Made by a program: the position numbers and the translations under genes | Part shown: one piece after another, positions 31,951 through 44,000 of the stretch | How positions within the stretch are numbered: the first letter of the stretch is position 1 | Layout: each line of letters opens with the position of its first letter | Notes under the pieces: generated by a model | Databases searched by the model: none | Told to the model about the DNA's origin: nothing | Seen by the model: only the letters and a program-made list of their open reading frames with translations | NCBI GenBank assembly: GCA_964036045.1 | Contig: OZ038379.1 | Span: 82,484,562-82,548,561 of the forward strand | Length of the DNA stretch: 64,000 bases | Origin: Eutreptiella sp. 'Long Island Sound 2002' | Taxonomy: Eukaryota; Euglenozoa; Euglenophyceae; Eutreptiales; Eutreptiaceae | Direction: 5' to 3'

Positions 31951-33737
31951 TTGCCGCCCCTAGTTGCAGGGGGAAACCTTCTCCATCCCCGGGACCATGG
32001 TGTGGGTGAGGCTCCCGGCTAAGGCACAAGCCCTGCTCCCCACTTGGTTGAAAAACCGGGCGACAAGCGACGAGCTGAGCCCCTATTTTGGGGTGCTAGT
32101 TTCTGGGGACAGGTGGGCCGTGTGGAGGTCCCCATCTTGGGGCAGCGCCCCGTCTCCGGCGGGGTCCTACATCTAGTGGGGGATGCCCTCGGGGCTCCGC
32201 TAGCCCCCAAGGGGGTCCTGTTTGCAGGTTGGGGGATACCCCATCGAATGGGGTCTCCTGAGGGATGGGTGGAAAGGTGTCTGGGCGGAGCCCCGCGCCG
32301 TTTTGGGGGAGGAGGTGTTGGGCGGGGGTGCAAATCGTCAAGTGCTTCCACCTCCCCCACTCTAGTTTTGCGCGCTCTTGGTGGGAGGTCACCTTGGAGG
32401 GGGTCCCGGGCGGCTGGCCGGGAGTTTTGATGCGGTGAGACAACTCCATGGAGTCGGACGGCAGCTGGGAGCTGCGGGACGTGCGGCGCCCCCCAGGCAC
32501 ATACGGTGCGTGGGGCGGCCGGCCGTCGTCAAGCCCCATCCCCCCAAGCTCGCCAAGTCACATCGGCCCGGACAGAGGACCTCCGCCACCAGCGTGGTGC
32601 CACTGCCGCCTTCGCAATAGACGGGTGACACATCCGGGGGGCCTAATCCTAACCATGTCACTTCATGGTAGCTGCACTTGGAAGAGTTGGGTCCATGTTA
32701 CATGTCCGCCGGGGTGGATGCCAGGCACATGCACGGTGATAACAAGGCAGTCCTCATATCAGACGCATACCAGTGCAGAACTTCAAGTGAGGTGGGGACC
32801 TTGTCAAAGCACTCCTAAGCCATAGGCTAGGGGTCACAAGCCCCCTCTTAGAAGGGTCCCCTGCTACTCTCTCCGAGGACTGACCTGACTGGGTGAAACA
32901 TTGGCCAGATTCTCCTCTAGTGTGTATCCTCGGCCTCCAGGCCACTCGGAACAACCAGGAGGATTCACCCACAGGTCCACAAGACCAGTTGTGATAGTGA
33001 GAACGAAGGGCAATCCAGACGGACCGTCCCGCACATACAGGGTGGCCCGTCGGGGGGCTGAGACGCCGAGCTCCTGTCCACTCGTCCTCAAGGGTACCCA
33101 GAACAGAACCCATATGTGATTCCCACCCCGGTGCTCCGATGCCAGGCTCTCTTGGAGGCCGTGGCTGGCAACCCCTATTTGTTCCACTTGGCCCGGCAAT
33201 GGCAGGGCTGGCCCGTCCAGATGGCACCTTCCCCAGGGGGTGGTGGTGCAACCTGGGTCCTCCAAGCATGCGTGGTAGCATGGCCAAGCGTGGCCTAGCA
33301 TGGAGGGGTCCTGGCAGAAGGGTCTCGGCCAAACCCGAAGTCAAACCCCCCCAGCTCGGCTACCAAGGGGCGGTCGCGCTTTGGAAGTGTTGCGGACGAC
33401 GTTGGGGCAATGCCCGCGGACGGGGTCAAGGATGCCGTAGAAGGTAGGATGGACCTGCTATGAGTTCGACGACCGTGGACTGAGTTATGCGAAGGTGCTC
33501 GGTTGGCAGCTCGGGAGCTTTGCGCAACCGGCGTCGGGGGGGAAAGCCAAGGGGGCCGGCGCTGCCAATGCTCCGGTCCGTTCGCGCGGGCCGACGTGTG
33601 TTCATACGCATGCGGCCCTGGTTGGCCCAGCCTCGTCTCTAGGTGGCCGGTTGCAGCGGGGCGACGCGATCCTTGTGCCTGCCCCCGGTGCTGTGCAGAT
33701 CTGCCGCCCAACTATGGGTATAGTCACCAAACGGGCT
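31951..33737. other. Stretch without an assignable gene
   Basis: GC-rich sequence. A minus-strand open frame (32,754-33,344, 196 codons) and short plus-strand frames exist, but none shows a motif, repeat partner or codon pattern that I can defend. There are internal C and G tracts at 32,280-32,320 and 33,340-33,350. Confidence 0.4.
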
Positions 33738-34115
33738 AGCAGACTTCAGACTTCAGACTTTTATGGACCATCACCCTGAACCCCGCACCCCCCCCCCTCC
33801 CCCCGATGTTGCCCCCCCCCCTCCCCTGAGAGCAGCCTCTTGCCTGACATGTTTCCATGCCCCCCCCCCCCTATATCACACTTTGTTATGGAAAATGGGA
33901 AACTGGGAAACTTGGAAAACATGGAACCCCCCCCCCCCCTCTCTGAGTACCCGTACTCGCAGACCGGGAAATTGAGGGCATACTGGCACGAACGGGGAAA
34001 TTTGGGAAACGGAACCCCCCCCTACTCTCTCTCACCACTTGTAGTCTAAGACCGGGAAATTGCGGGCATACTGGCAAAATCGGGGAAAGTTGGGAAATGG
34101 AAACCCCCTCCCCTC
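33738..34115 (-). mobile_element. Inverted copy of the element 3' tail
   Basis: Read on the minus strand, this shows the same sequence of blocks as the tails of copies A and B: TTTTCC-type pyrimidine runs (TTTCCCAGTTTCCCATTTTCC), three G tracts, then AAGTCTGAAGTCTG and CTATACCCATAGTTG (minus strand of about 33,710-33,725). It is therefore probably a truncated, oppositely oriented relative of the element end. No coding region accompanies it. Confidence 0.55.
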
Positions 34116-34139
34116 CCAGTAGCTAGTAGCTGCACTCTA

Positions 34140-34510
34140 AATGTTTCTGCTGCTGTTTCAAATTGATTATGCAGAACACCCTGGAGGTGTTTTGGTTGTC
34201 TACGTTGTTAGCGTTTTGCATCCGATCAGAATGTCCTCATGGTTTGATTGTGCAGGACATCCTTGATGTGTTTTGGATGTGTATGGTCTAGGCCCTGGCG
34301 CCTATGACCACAGACCCCTTCTGTGACGAACATGCTCACAACAGTTGAGAAGGGGTTTTGACATGTTTCTTTTTGCATCCGATCAGAATGTGCTCACAAT
34401 TTGATTATGCAGAACATCCTTGAGGTGTTTTGGCTGTGTGTGGTCTAGGCCCCGGCGCCTACGACCACAGACCCCTTCAGTGATGAATACGCTGACAACA
34501 ACTGAGAAGG
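34140..34510 (+). repeat. 158-bp tandem duplication
   Basis: Two copies (starting about 34,160 and 34,318) share TTTGCATCCGATCAGAATGT, GCAGAACATCCTTGAGGTG-type and GGCGCCTA-GACCACAGACCCCTTC segments and GAGAAGGGGTTTTGACATGT. No gene is seen in this stretch. Confidence 0.8.
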
Positions 34511-34580
34511 GGTTTTGACATGTTTGCTTCTGCAACAACAATTACAATTTGCCGACTGCGAGCCCCTTCAATGACGATGC

Positions 34581-34964
34581 ATGACAGTTGACATGTGCTG
34601 TCGAGGGCTCTCCGTAGCCCACACCAAGTTTCACGGGATGTGGGTTGTGGGGCTGTGGATTGTCCGGCATGACACAATGCTCCGTCACGTGTGGGTCATC
34701 GATGTGGACCCGTGCAGGGACCTTTTTCTTAGGACCTGTTTTGTGCGGACCGAGCCTTTGAAAAACATCGCGGCCGACAAAAGGGACTGCTCCGCTGCAG
34801 TGCCGCCCACAACGATCAGTGTACCATGTCCGCCCGAGTGCACACCATGTCCTCCAATGGCCAGCAAGCATTTTGAAAACCCTTGTTTGTCAATGTCATG
34901 TGCAAGCAATATACATATGAGAAGGGGCTTTGCGGTGAATTTGAATTTGATTTGCTTTTTTTAA
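34581..34964 (+). CDS. ORF of 127 codons, unknown, partly duplicated
   Basis: The frame opens with ATG. Its middle (DPCRDLFLRTCFVRTEPLKN, 34,700-34,765) is echoed at 35,512-35,575 in another ORF as TPARTFILRPRFVSAERLRN. The match at protein level suggests a once-coding duplicated segment. No domain is recognised; it could be part of a mobile element. Confidence 0.3.
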   Translation: MTVDMCCRGLSVAHTKFHGMWVVGLWIVRHDTMLRHVWVIDVDPCRDLFLRTCFVRTEPLKNIAADKRDCSAAVPPTTISVPCPPECTPCPPMASKHFENPCLSMSCASNIHMRRGFAVNLNLICFF

Positions 34965-35254
34965 CCCGACCCTCTTACCTGCACTTCGCTCTGCTCGCGC
35001 TTTGTTGTTTCTTCCCAGGATCTGGTGACGACCATAAAAAACTCTTTTTCCTCTTCGTGCTCTGTCTTGCCGTGTTGTGCTATTTCTCCGGGAAGTATGG
35101 AAAATCATCCAGAGAAATCCATAGTGTAGGGAAAACAGCCCCCACCCCTCCCCATGCATAATCGTATGGAAAAGCTTGCCTTGACACTTTCAATGCAATG
35201 CGTCACAAGGTGTGTTCAAAGAATGTATGTGTGTCTGTGTCGTTGGATGTTTTT

Positions 35255-35345
35255 TGGCTTACCATGACCATTTTATTTGTGGATCCGGATTCAATTGAGA
35301 CCAATTGCAACAGTTATGATGCTGTCTCTTGAGGTGGCAGGACCT
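35255..35345 (+). mobile_element. Fragment related to the 3' tail of copy A
   Basis: ATGACCATTTTATTTGTGGA is followed by a diverged GATGCTGTCTCTTGAGGT; the same order occurs at 24,105-24,182 in copy A. The stretches on both sides (34,965-35,254 and 35,346-35,470) show no gene. Confidence 0.5.
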
Positions 35346-35785
35346 GCCTGCAGCCTCAGCTGTGACGCTGTGACTGCAGGTGATGTGTACCGCGTATGTA
35401 CCCTCCCATTTGCCATTGTTTGCATTTTGTCCTGTGTGCAACCCCTTCAGCGATAATCTCATTAATTTAGTACCCTATGGGGCTGGTCTGCCGATGTTGG
35501 GTTTGGGCTGTGCCACAAACCCCTGCAAGGACCTTTATTCTTAGGCCCCGTTTCGTGTCGGCAGAGCGGTTGAGAAATGCAATGGGAAACAAATTGGAAA
35601 CGCCCTCCACCCCCCCCTCCCCATTATGTGACCACATCCAAGAGCCTTCCCCCCCCCCCCTTGACAATAGCATGCTTCGTGTCACGTTCTCCTTGTACCA
35701 ATGTCCCTTCGGTGCTTATCTGTTCTTTGTTGTGCATGTCTCTCTTCACAAAAAGGGAAATGAGTGTATTGCATAGGAGACAAGC

Positions 35786-35948
35786 GTGCACTGAGCCTCT
35801 CCTACACATAGGGCACTCTTTTGTTTTCAAGCCCCCCCTTGAGGCGAGGAAGTGCGTCCTGGGTCTAGACCGCTGCGTCTCTGACGTAGACATTTGAATT
35901 GGGCTTGCCCCAACATCCACGCGTTCATCCCCCACCCACTGCGGGCCG
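35786..35948 (+). repeat. 163-bp direct repeat, left copy
   Basis: CTACACATAGGGCACTCTTT, GAGGCGAGGAAGTGCGTC, GGTCTAGACCG and CCACGCGTTCATC recur in order at 36,903-37,066. The two copies bracket the proline-rich ORF. Confidence 0.85.
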
Positions 35949-36902
35949 CAATTTGCCATGTCGTCTAGCCCCCTTAGCCGGGCCTCTTCCGTCCCCTTGC
36001 AGCCCTTCGTTCCCAAAATGCGGTTGGGGGGATCTGCCGAATCTCTTGCGGTTTGGAGACCAACCCCCATCGCCACAGTGGGACTCTGATGCTGAGAAGT
36101 GTCTCAGCGAACTGGCCTCGCCCCAGCCTCCGTTGCTGACACCGCCCCCCTCTCCCCCTTCATCGAGCCGTGCACCAACAACCTCTGCAACGCCAGCAAG
36201 TCCTCCGCGCAGACCCCACGTTAGCTCAACCCCATACCAGGTAGCCTTGGAAGCCGTGGAGGAGGCCATGATGTGCACTGCTGTGCCACCGCCATCCCCC
36301 CCACAACCCCCCAAGTACGTACCCAAGGACCCCGCCACCCCCCCCCAAACCCACTATTCACGGGCCCTACAGTGCCAAAACACCGCAGCTCATCCGGGAG
36401 AATCACGGGGGTGGAGTTCAGTATTTCGTAGACAGGGTGCTGAACCGCCGAGCGATGTACCAGTTTGCGGTTCAGCAGCCCAAGAAAAACTGCCTGCGGG
36501 TGTGGCAGGGGGGCATGCGAATTAGCCGTTTGCATTTCCTCAGCAGGGACGAGGAGCATGCAGCAGTGGTGCTTGAAATCCTGTGTGCTACCCCAAAACC
36601 CCCCGGTATCCCCAAGCCGGCCCCACAGCTTGTGCCTCGTGGGCCACTGCCCCCTCCAGCAAGTGATCAGGTGACACTGACTGAGTATAGCAGGCACTGC
36701 CGTTCCTCACTCCTCCCACTGGCTCCCGCCCCAAAGCGGCCATGCCCCACCCCGCAGTACGGTTCATTGCTCCAGCGGCGTGCGTCTCAGTCCGCCCCCC
36801 CACCGGAGAGGCCGCAGTTTGGGTCATTGCTCCCTGCGCAAGCCCCCCCGCAGCGACCTTACACTTCGGCGAGACGTTCCAATTTCAAGCCCTTCGGCAA
36901 GT
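35949..36902 (+). pseudogene. Proline-rich ORF upstream of the helicase
   Basis: Coding signal in one frame to about 36,345, then in the next frame to about 36,928, with the change at a C run (36,338-36,352). The first part is Pro/Ser-rich (SPPSSSRAPTTSATPASPPR). The second holds a compact segment, QYFVDRVLNRRAMYQFAVQQ, then CLRVWQGGMRISRLHFLSRD, followed by more Pro-rich sequence with two QYGSLL/QFGSLL-type repeats. I do not recognise the domain. It may be the N-terminal part of the helicase gene or a separate element gene. Confidence 0.4.
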
Positions 36903-37066
36903 GTGCACCGAGCGTCTCTTACACATAGGGCACTCTTTTATTTGCAACTTTCCCCTTGAGGCGAGGAAGTGCGTCTTGGGTCTAGACCGTCGCGTCTCTG
37001 ACCTAGACAGTTGAGTTGGGCCTGCCCCAACACCCACGCGTTCATCTCTCACCCACTGTGAGCCGC
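36903..37066 (+). repeat. 163-bp direct repeat, right copy
   Basis: Matches 35,786-35,948 and runs directly into the 88-bp minisatellite. Confidence 0.85.
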
Positions 37067-37375
37067 CGAGCCGCAGGAGTTCACCCTCGGCCCTTGGCCA
37101 CAACGCCTGGTCAGGGTCGTCGTCTACCCCCCAACCCACCTACTGCGGGCCGCCGAGCCGCCGGAGTTCGCCCTTGGTCACCGGCCACAGCGCCCCGACC
37201 AGGGTCGTCGTTCCTCTCTGTACCCACCCACTGCGGGCCGCCGAGCCGCAGGAGTTCGCACTCGGTCCCCGGCCACAGTGCCCTGACCAGGTTCGTCTTT
37301 CAACCGCCAACCCACCTAGTGCCGGCCGCTGACCCGCAGGAGTTTGCCCTCGGTCCCCGGCCACAGCGCCCCCAC
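37066..37375 (+). repeat. 88-bp minisatellite upstream of the helicase
   Basis: Four copies with GCCGCAGGAGTT landmarks at 37,070, 37,158, 37,245 and 37,333. Each reads GCCGAGCCGCAGGAGTTCGC, then TCGGTCCCCGGCCACAG, CGCCC and a CCAACCCACC joint. The unit closely resembles the array at 47,510-47,945 and, more distantly, that at 15,286. Confidence 0.9.
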
Positions 37376-37384
37376 CTGGACAAC

Positions 37385-40300
37385 ATGCCAAACACCAAAG
37401 GCAACAGCAAAGGCCATGGTCCTCCGCAAGGCAAAGGCCCTCAGCAAGGCAAAGGCCATGGCCCTCAGCAAGGCAAAGGCCCATAGCAAGGCAAAGGCCA
37501 TGGCCCTGAGCAAGGCAAAGGCAAAGGCCAAGCCCCTCCACAAGGCAAAGGCCAAGCCCCTCCACAAGGCAGAGGCCAAGGCCCTCAGCAAGCCAAAGAC
37601 AAGGCCCGGACCTTTGCTGAAACCCTTGCCCACGTGGACTACGACATCCACACGAACCCAACGGAGGGATTCACCACCCGTTGGGCCGATCGCGATGCAT
37701 ATGTCCAAAAGGCATCCCTGGTGCACACTGTCCATGAGTGTGCCGCTGCCCGGCAGTGGGCATGGGAGCAAGGTGCCCCGAGGTGGCTGTGGTTTGCAAG
37801 GGAAGAGCGGCAGAAGGAGGACAAGAATGGCAACATGGTGCTTATAACCGAATGGGTTGCTCAGATCGAAGTTTGGGGCAACTATGATCTAACCAATGAG
37901 GATCTCATCCATGGATGGGACATGAAGCGGTCACCCATCGACAGCGACGTCGCACCATACCCGGAACGGATTGGCAAGGTGCATGGTGATGGCGCCTCCG
38001 ATTATGTGGTGACCATAGTTTGTGCGAACAAACCGCCCATTCTGCACCTCCACAAGTGGTGGTGTTGTGTCCTGCGCGATGAGGCAGCGTTCCGCTCGTT
38101 GCGTGAGGAGATACGGACGGGGAAGGCATGGTACGCGTTGCTCAATGCCAACCGGCAAGAACCACATCTGGCTACCACCCTCCTTGCCGAGGACCCGCAG
38201 ATCCTACGCCACCTTGTGGCGGATCATAACTTGAACCCCTCCCAAGCCTTGGCTGTCCGGCAATGTCTGGATGAGGGTGCTATTGTCTTGTCCATGACTG
38301 ATGGGGCCGGCACAGGGAACTCGGAGACCCTGTTGGCCTGCATCAAGGCAGTGATGTGGCAGCAGGGGTAATTTGACCCATGCATCCCAAATCCCAAGGC
38401 ACCAGATTCGATACACACTGGCAAGAAAGAGGGGGGGGGGCACCCAACGACCACCCCCCTCGGGCATGCATCTTGGTCACTGCCCCAACAAACACACAGG
38501 TTGACAACCTGATGCGGCCGGTGATCCAATCGGCTGAACAGGATCCTACCTTCTGAGACGAAGTTCTGAAGGATCATCCCTTGCCCTGGATGCGGCTCCG
38601 TGCTACAAGGGGCCGGAACCCCCCAGATTTGCAAGCGTACAACCAGCCCGCAGTCCAAGAGACGTTGGCCAATCATCCGGGGTGCAATGGCAAATTTGCA
38701 TGTGCCCTCAACAGCTGCCGTGTTCTCTTTGCAACAGCAGGTATGGTCACCACAAGGCGAAAGTTGTTGCTTGGGGGGCCCCCCGGTGATCCACAGACTC
38801 GGTTCGCATTCAGCTTCGTGGATGTGCCCTCGAGGCATAGCATCCCTGTGGGTCTGGATTTGGCGGCTTTTGGGGCACAGTGCATGTTTTGTGGGGATGC
38901 GGGTCAACTACGCCCATACAGTGCCATCACTCTTCTGGGAACGCAGCACAGCAAGGTGACGGCTAAACAAATTGCTTGGCCACAGTCAGAGCATTTTGCT
39001 AACCTCGACGTGCACATCGACGAGGGACCAGGGATGCAGGATGGTGACTCACAGCGCTTCGCCACAAGTAGTGTGTTGCAGTTCGTCTTGTACCGTACGA
39101 GGTGTACTGCGTGTGTCCTAACCCAGCAGTTTCGCATGGACCTGCCATTGGCAACGGTGGTGCGCCGCCTGTTCACGGGGGGTGGTCATTGGGCTGGTAT
39201 CGCCCTTCCTCCCCAGCATTACCCCCCCCCGGTGTTGGGAGGGCAACACATCCGCATAGTCAGCACAGACAATCCATAGTGGAGACATGAGCTGACACGG
39301 TACGGGATGTCGGACGAGCGGGTGGGGAGGTTAGGGGGGGAGATTATGAGAGCATGGGACTCCCTCGTCATGGACGACGACATGCTCGCCCAGAGGAACC
39401 CGAGCAGGACGAGGCATGGCTGGTGCTGCACTTTCTGGAGCATGCACACAATGCACAAGCGCACCCCCCCCCCCCGCTCAGTGGCAATTGTCACCACACA
39501 CGATGCATAGATGCTATGGCTGTAGCACTGTGTGTGGGAAGCATGGCGCAGCCTACATGGGGACCAGGCATATGAGTGTGTGCAGGTAATCGCCACCCTG
39601 GACCGGTACCAGGGTTTGCAGGCCCCGGTTGTCCTTGCCTCCATGGTGTCCTCGGAGCCGTGGATCATGAAGGACGTGGTGCGTGCGAACACACTAACCA
39701 ACAAGGCCCAATCTGAGCCGCATCTGTTTGGGCCCGTTTTCGGTTGGGACCAATCCCCCCTCACTGCTGGTTGGTTGAGTGGGTTGAGGGTGATGGCTGA
39801 CCAACTGTGGCAAGGAGCATCTCAAGAGGAAGTACAGAGCGTGCGGCCTCCAGGGATTCTGTACCAACAACCTACCCTTGCCAAACCAGAGGTGGCTGTC
39901 ATTTACAAGTTCAAGGGGTAGGGGTCGGCGGTGGGGGGGCAGTGGCTTTGGAAGGCGTGGAAGAAGCATGCAAAAGCCCTCGACCCTTGGGGATTCCCCC
40001 CCCCCCCCCAAAGTGACCAATTGTTGGATTGGGAGCGTATCATGGCCAACAAGAGGGTTGGGACTTTGGAGATGCAGCTGCGCTTCGAAACGGGAGAAGT
40101 AGAACCAATCCACCTCGGGGTGACCCTCCCCGATTTCACAGAGTGGGCATTGCCCTACATCCTCATCAAGGATGAGGACACAGACTCGGCAGCGTGGCAT
40201 GACATCGAGGGGTTGGAGAGAGTGTGCCACACGGATGACTTGCCGGACCACGCGAAGAGACGTGTATTGTTTCTGATCACCACACCCCTCCGAAAGGCCC

Positions 40301-40644
40301 CAACCTATCCCAGCCCCCCCCAGTCAGCTGCCTACCGCACTGTGTCCCTGCCTGTGTGGCAAGATGCCTACAGTCTCTTGGACAAGGTAGGGTTCGTGGA
40401 TGATGACTTATGCACACCCTTGGGGGTGTATGTGGCATCTTTGCTCCATGGGGTCAGAGAGTGTGTGTGGGGGGGGGGGGGGGGCGATGTGTGTGCCCCA
40501 CATGCCGTTCACTATGGACATACCCAGCACTGTGGTTGGAAGCCATTGCCGGATCATGTGAAGCGGTATGACCTTGGCATGGTTGCAGCGAAAGCGAGGC
40601 CTGCATCATCAACTAGCATTCGATTCGGAGGGGGAAAATCATGA
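37385..40644 (+). pseudogene. UPF1-like superfamily 1 helicase, decayed
   Basis: Begins with a Gly-Lys-Gly/Gln-Pro repeat segment (37,385-37,610) and a conserved-looking N-terminal region. Helicase motifs follow in order: Q-like LNPSQALAV; motif I as GAGTGNSET (38,300-38,330), where the nucleotide-binding Lys is Asn; Ia as ILVTAPTNTQVD (38,470-38,505); II region DVPSRHSIP, with the DE pair lost; III as FCGDAGQLRPYS (38,889-38,924); IV as LTQQFRMDLPLATVV (39,118-39,163); V region ATLDRYQGLQAPVVL (39,595-39,640). The final Arg motif is unclear. Family members unwind RNA or DNA with ATP. In-frame stops: TAG 37,484, TGA 38,554, TAG 39,277, 39,508, 39,523, 39,919. A probable intron lies at 38,369-38,466. 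About 240 C-terminal residues are of unknown function. Loss of motif I Lys argues against ATPase activity. Confidence 0.7.
38369..38466 (+). other. Probable intron with non-AG acceptor
   Basis: The helicase frame changes between motif I and motif Ia. The spacing expected in the family is restored if about 98 bp are removed, starting at GTAATTTG after CAGCAGGG. The 3' side has a pyrimidine stretch (CCACCCCCCTC) followed by GG rather than AG. This may be a mutated acceptor, a non-canonical intron, or simply a frameshift. Confidence 0.4.
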
Positions 40645-41085
40645 CATGACCCTTGTGGTGACGGGCCCTGTGGAACATTGGACGGCCTCCATGGCTTTTT
40701 TAGGGGCACTGTGGAACATTTGGAGGTGTGTGTGGAACATTGGAGGTTCCGTATGGATGGTACTATGTCTGCATGGAACATCATGGGTCACCGGCCGACA
40801 TCTGAGGATCTCTATTGTCTGCCTATGGTCTTTTTGCAATGTTTGCTTCCTTGGACCAACTCACGGTGTCATGAACCAAATCAGGGGCTCCAACGACAAC
40901 CCTCCCCCAAAAAAATCCCATGCCATGTACCCAGGATCCCCGTGAGGTGATCCAAGTTGGTGTGATGTCCTTGCCTTGGCGCAATTACTTGCACCCCTAG
41001 AACGTTTGTGCTTATGTGGAATATTTTGGCGGTCCAAGGAACAGTTGAACGTCGCCATGGAATAATTTGCACCTCCAAGGAACAT
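40645..41085 (+). repeat. Degenerate GTGGAACATT series leading into satellite 2
   Basis: No gene. GTGGAACATTTGGAGG-like motifs occur at about 40,673, 40,711, 40,733, 40,778, 41,016, 41,036 and 41,080, becoming CTCCAAGGAACATTTGAAC just before the first CTCCGTAAATTATTTAC unit. At 40,935-40,985 a segment (GATCCCCGTGAGGTGATCCA) matches the inverted-repeat arms near 49,360 and 49,620. Confidence 0.6.
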
Positions 41086-44000
41086 TTGAACCTCCGTAAA
41101 TTATTTACCCCCCTCCGTGAATTATTCACCCCCCTGCGTGAATTACTTCACACCTCCGTGAATTGTTTACCCCCCTCCGCGAATTATTTCACACCTCCGT
41201 GAATTGTTTGCCCCCTCCGTAAATTATTTCACACCTCCGTGAATTGTTTTACCCCCCCCCCCGTGAATTACTTGATACCTCCGTAAATTTTTTACCCCCC
41301 TCCGCAAATTATTTGATACCTCCGTGAATTGTTTATCCCCCTACGTGAATTATTGCACACCTCTGTGACTTTTTTAACCCCCTCCGCGAATTATTTGACA
41401 CCTCCGTGAATTATTTTCCCCCCTCCATGAATTATTTCACCCCTCCGTGAATTATTCCCCCCCCCCGCGCGAATTACTTGATACCTCCGTGAATTTTTTA
41501 CCCCCCTCCGCGAATTATTTGATACCTCCGTCAATTATTTACCCCCCTTCGTGAATTATTTCACACCTCCGTGAACCGTTTACCCCCCTGCGTGAATCAT
41601 TTGATACCTCCGTGCATTATTTACGCCCCTCCGCGAATTCTTTGATACCTCCGTGAATTATGTACCCCCCTTCGTGAATTATTTCACACCTCTGGGAATT
41701 GTTTACCCCCCACCGTGAATCATTCCACACCTCTGTGAATTGTTTAACCCCCTCCGCGAATTCTTTGATACCTCGGTGAATTGTTTACCCCCCCTCCGTG
41801 AATTCTTTCATACCTCCGTGAATTATTTACCCCCCTTCGTGAATTATTTCACACGTCCGTCAATTGTTTCACCCCCTCCGCGCATTATTTGATACCTCCG
41901 TGAATGATTTACCCCCCTCCGCGAAATGTTTGATACCACCGTGAATTATTTACCCCTCTCTGTGAATTATTTCACACCTCCGAGAATTATTTATCCCCCT
42001 CCCCGAATTATTTGATACCTCCGTGAATTATGTACCCCCCTCGGTGAATCATTCCACACCTCCGTAAATTATTTACCCCCCTCCGTGAATTATTTCACAC
42101 CTCCGTGAATTGTTTAACACCTTCCCGTGAATTATTTGATACCTCCGTGAATTATTTACCCCCCTCCGCGAATTATTTGATACCTCCGTCAATTATTTAC
42201 CCCCCTTCGTGAATTATTTCACACCTTCGTGAATTGTTTACCCCCCTCTGTGAATCATTCCACACCTCCGTGAATTGTTGAACTCCTCCGCGAACAAGTT
42301 GATACCCCTGTGAATTGTATACCCCCCTCCGTGAATTATTTCATACCTCCGTGAATTCTTCCCCCCCCCTCCGTGAATGGTTTCAAACGTCTGTGAATTG
42401 TTTCACACCTCCGTGAATCATTTAACCCCCCCGTGAATTATTTGATACCTCTGTGAATTGTTTACCCCCCTCAGTGAATTATTTCACACCTCCGTGAATT
42501 ATTTACCCCCCTCCTCGAACTTTTTAATACCTCCGTGAATTGTTTACCCCCCTCCGTGAATTATTTTACACCTCCGTGAATTGTTTATCCCCCTCCGTGA
42601 ATTATTTCACACCTTCGTAAATTATTTGATACGTCCGTGAATTGTTTACCCCCCTCTAAGAATTTTTTCATACCTCCGTGAATTGTTTACCCCCCTCGGC
42701 GAATTATTTCATACCTCTGTGAGTTATTTACCCCCCTCCGCGAATAATTTCTCACCTCCGTGAATTATTTAACCCCCTCCGCGAATTATTTCATACCTCC
42801 GTGAATTATTTACCCCCCTCCGTGAACCATTTCACACCTCCATGAATTATTTACCCCCCTCCACGAATCATTTGATGCCTCCGTGAATTATTTACCCCCC
42901 TCCGTGAATTATTTCACACCTCCGAGAATGATTTACCCCCCTCCGCGAATTTTTTCACATATCCGTGAACTATTTTGTACGTCCGTGAATAGTTTGATAC
43001 CTGCGTGAATTATTTACCCCCCTCCGTGAATTATTTCACACCTCCGTGAATTATTTACCCCCCTCCGCGAATTTTTTCACACCTCCGTGAATTATTTAAC
43101 CTCCTCCGTGAATTATTTGATACCTCCGTGAACTCTTAACCCCCCACCGCGAAATGTTTCACACCTCGTGAATTATTTAACCCCCCCCCCTGAATTGTTT
43201 GATACCTCCGTGAATTGTTTACCCCCCTCCACCAATTATTTCACACCTCCGTGAATTTTTTAACCCCCCCCACCGTGAATTATTTTATACCTCCCTGAAT
43301 TATTTACCCCTCTCCGCGAATTTTTTCACACCTCCGTGAATTATTTACCCCCCTCCATGAATTGTGTGATACCTCCGTGAATTGTTTAACCCCCTACGTG
43401 AATTATTTCATACCTCTGTGAATTATTTACCCCCCTCCGTGAATTATTTCACACCTCCGTGTATTGTGTACCCCCCTCCGTGAATTATTTCATACCTCTG
43501 TGAATTGTTTACAGCCCTTCGTGAATCATTCCACACCTCCGTGAATCATTCAACCCCCCCTCCCGTGAATTATTGCATACCTCCGTGAATTGTTTACCCC
43601 CCTCCGCGAATCATTTCATACCTCCGTGAATTATTTACATACCTCGGTGAATTCTTTCACACCTCCATAAATTCTTTCGCTCCCCTCCGCGAATTATTTG
43701 ATGTCTCCGTGAATTGTCTAACCCCCTCCGTGAGTTATTTCACACCTCCGTGAATTGTTTACCCCCCTCCGTAAAACATTTCACACCTCCGTGACTTATT
43801 TTTCACCTCCGTGAATTGTTTACCCCCCTCGGCGAATTATTTCATACCTCTATGAATTATTTACCCCTCTCCGTGAATTATTTCACACCTCTGTGAATTA
43901 CTTAACCCCCCCGTGAATTATTTCATACCTCCGTGAAGTGTTTACCCCCCTCGGCGTATTATTTCATACCTCCGTGAATTATTTAACCCCCCACCCGTGA

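Noticed and set aside
32754-33344. Minus-strand 196-codon frame as a gene
   Set aside because: No domain, no repeat partner, and GC-rich DNA gives chance open frames of this size.
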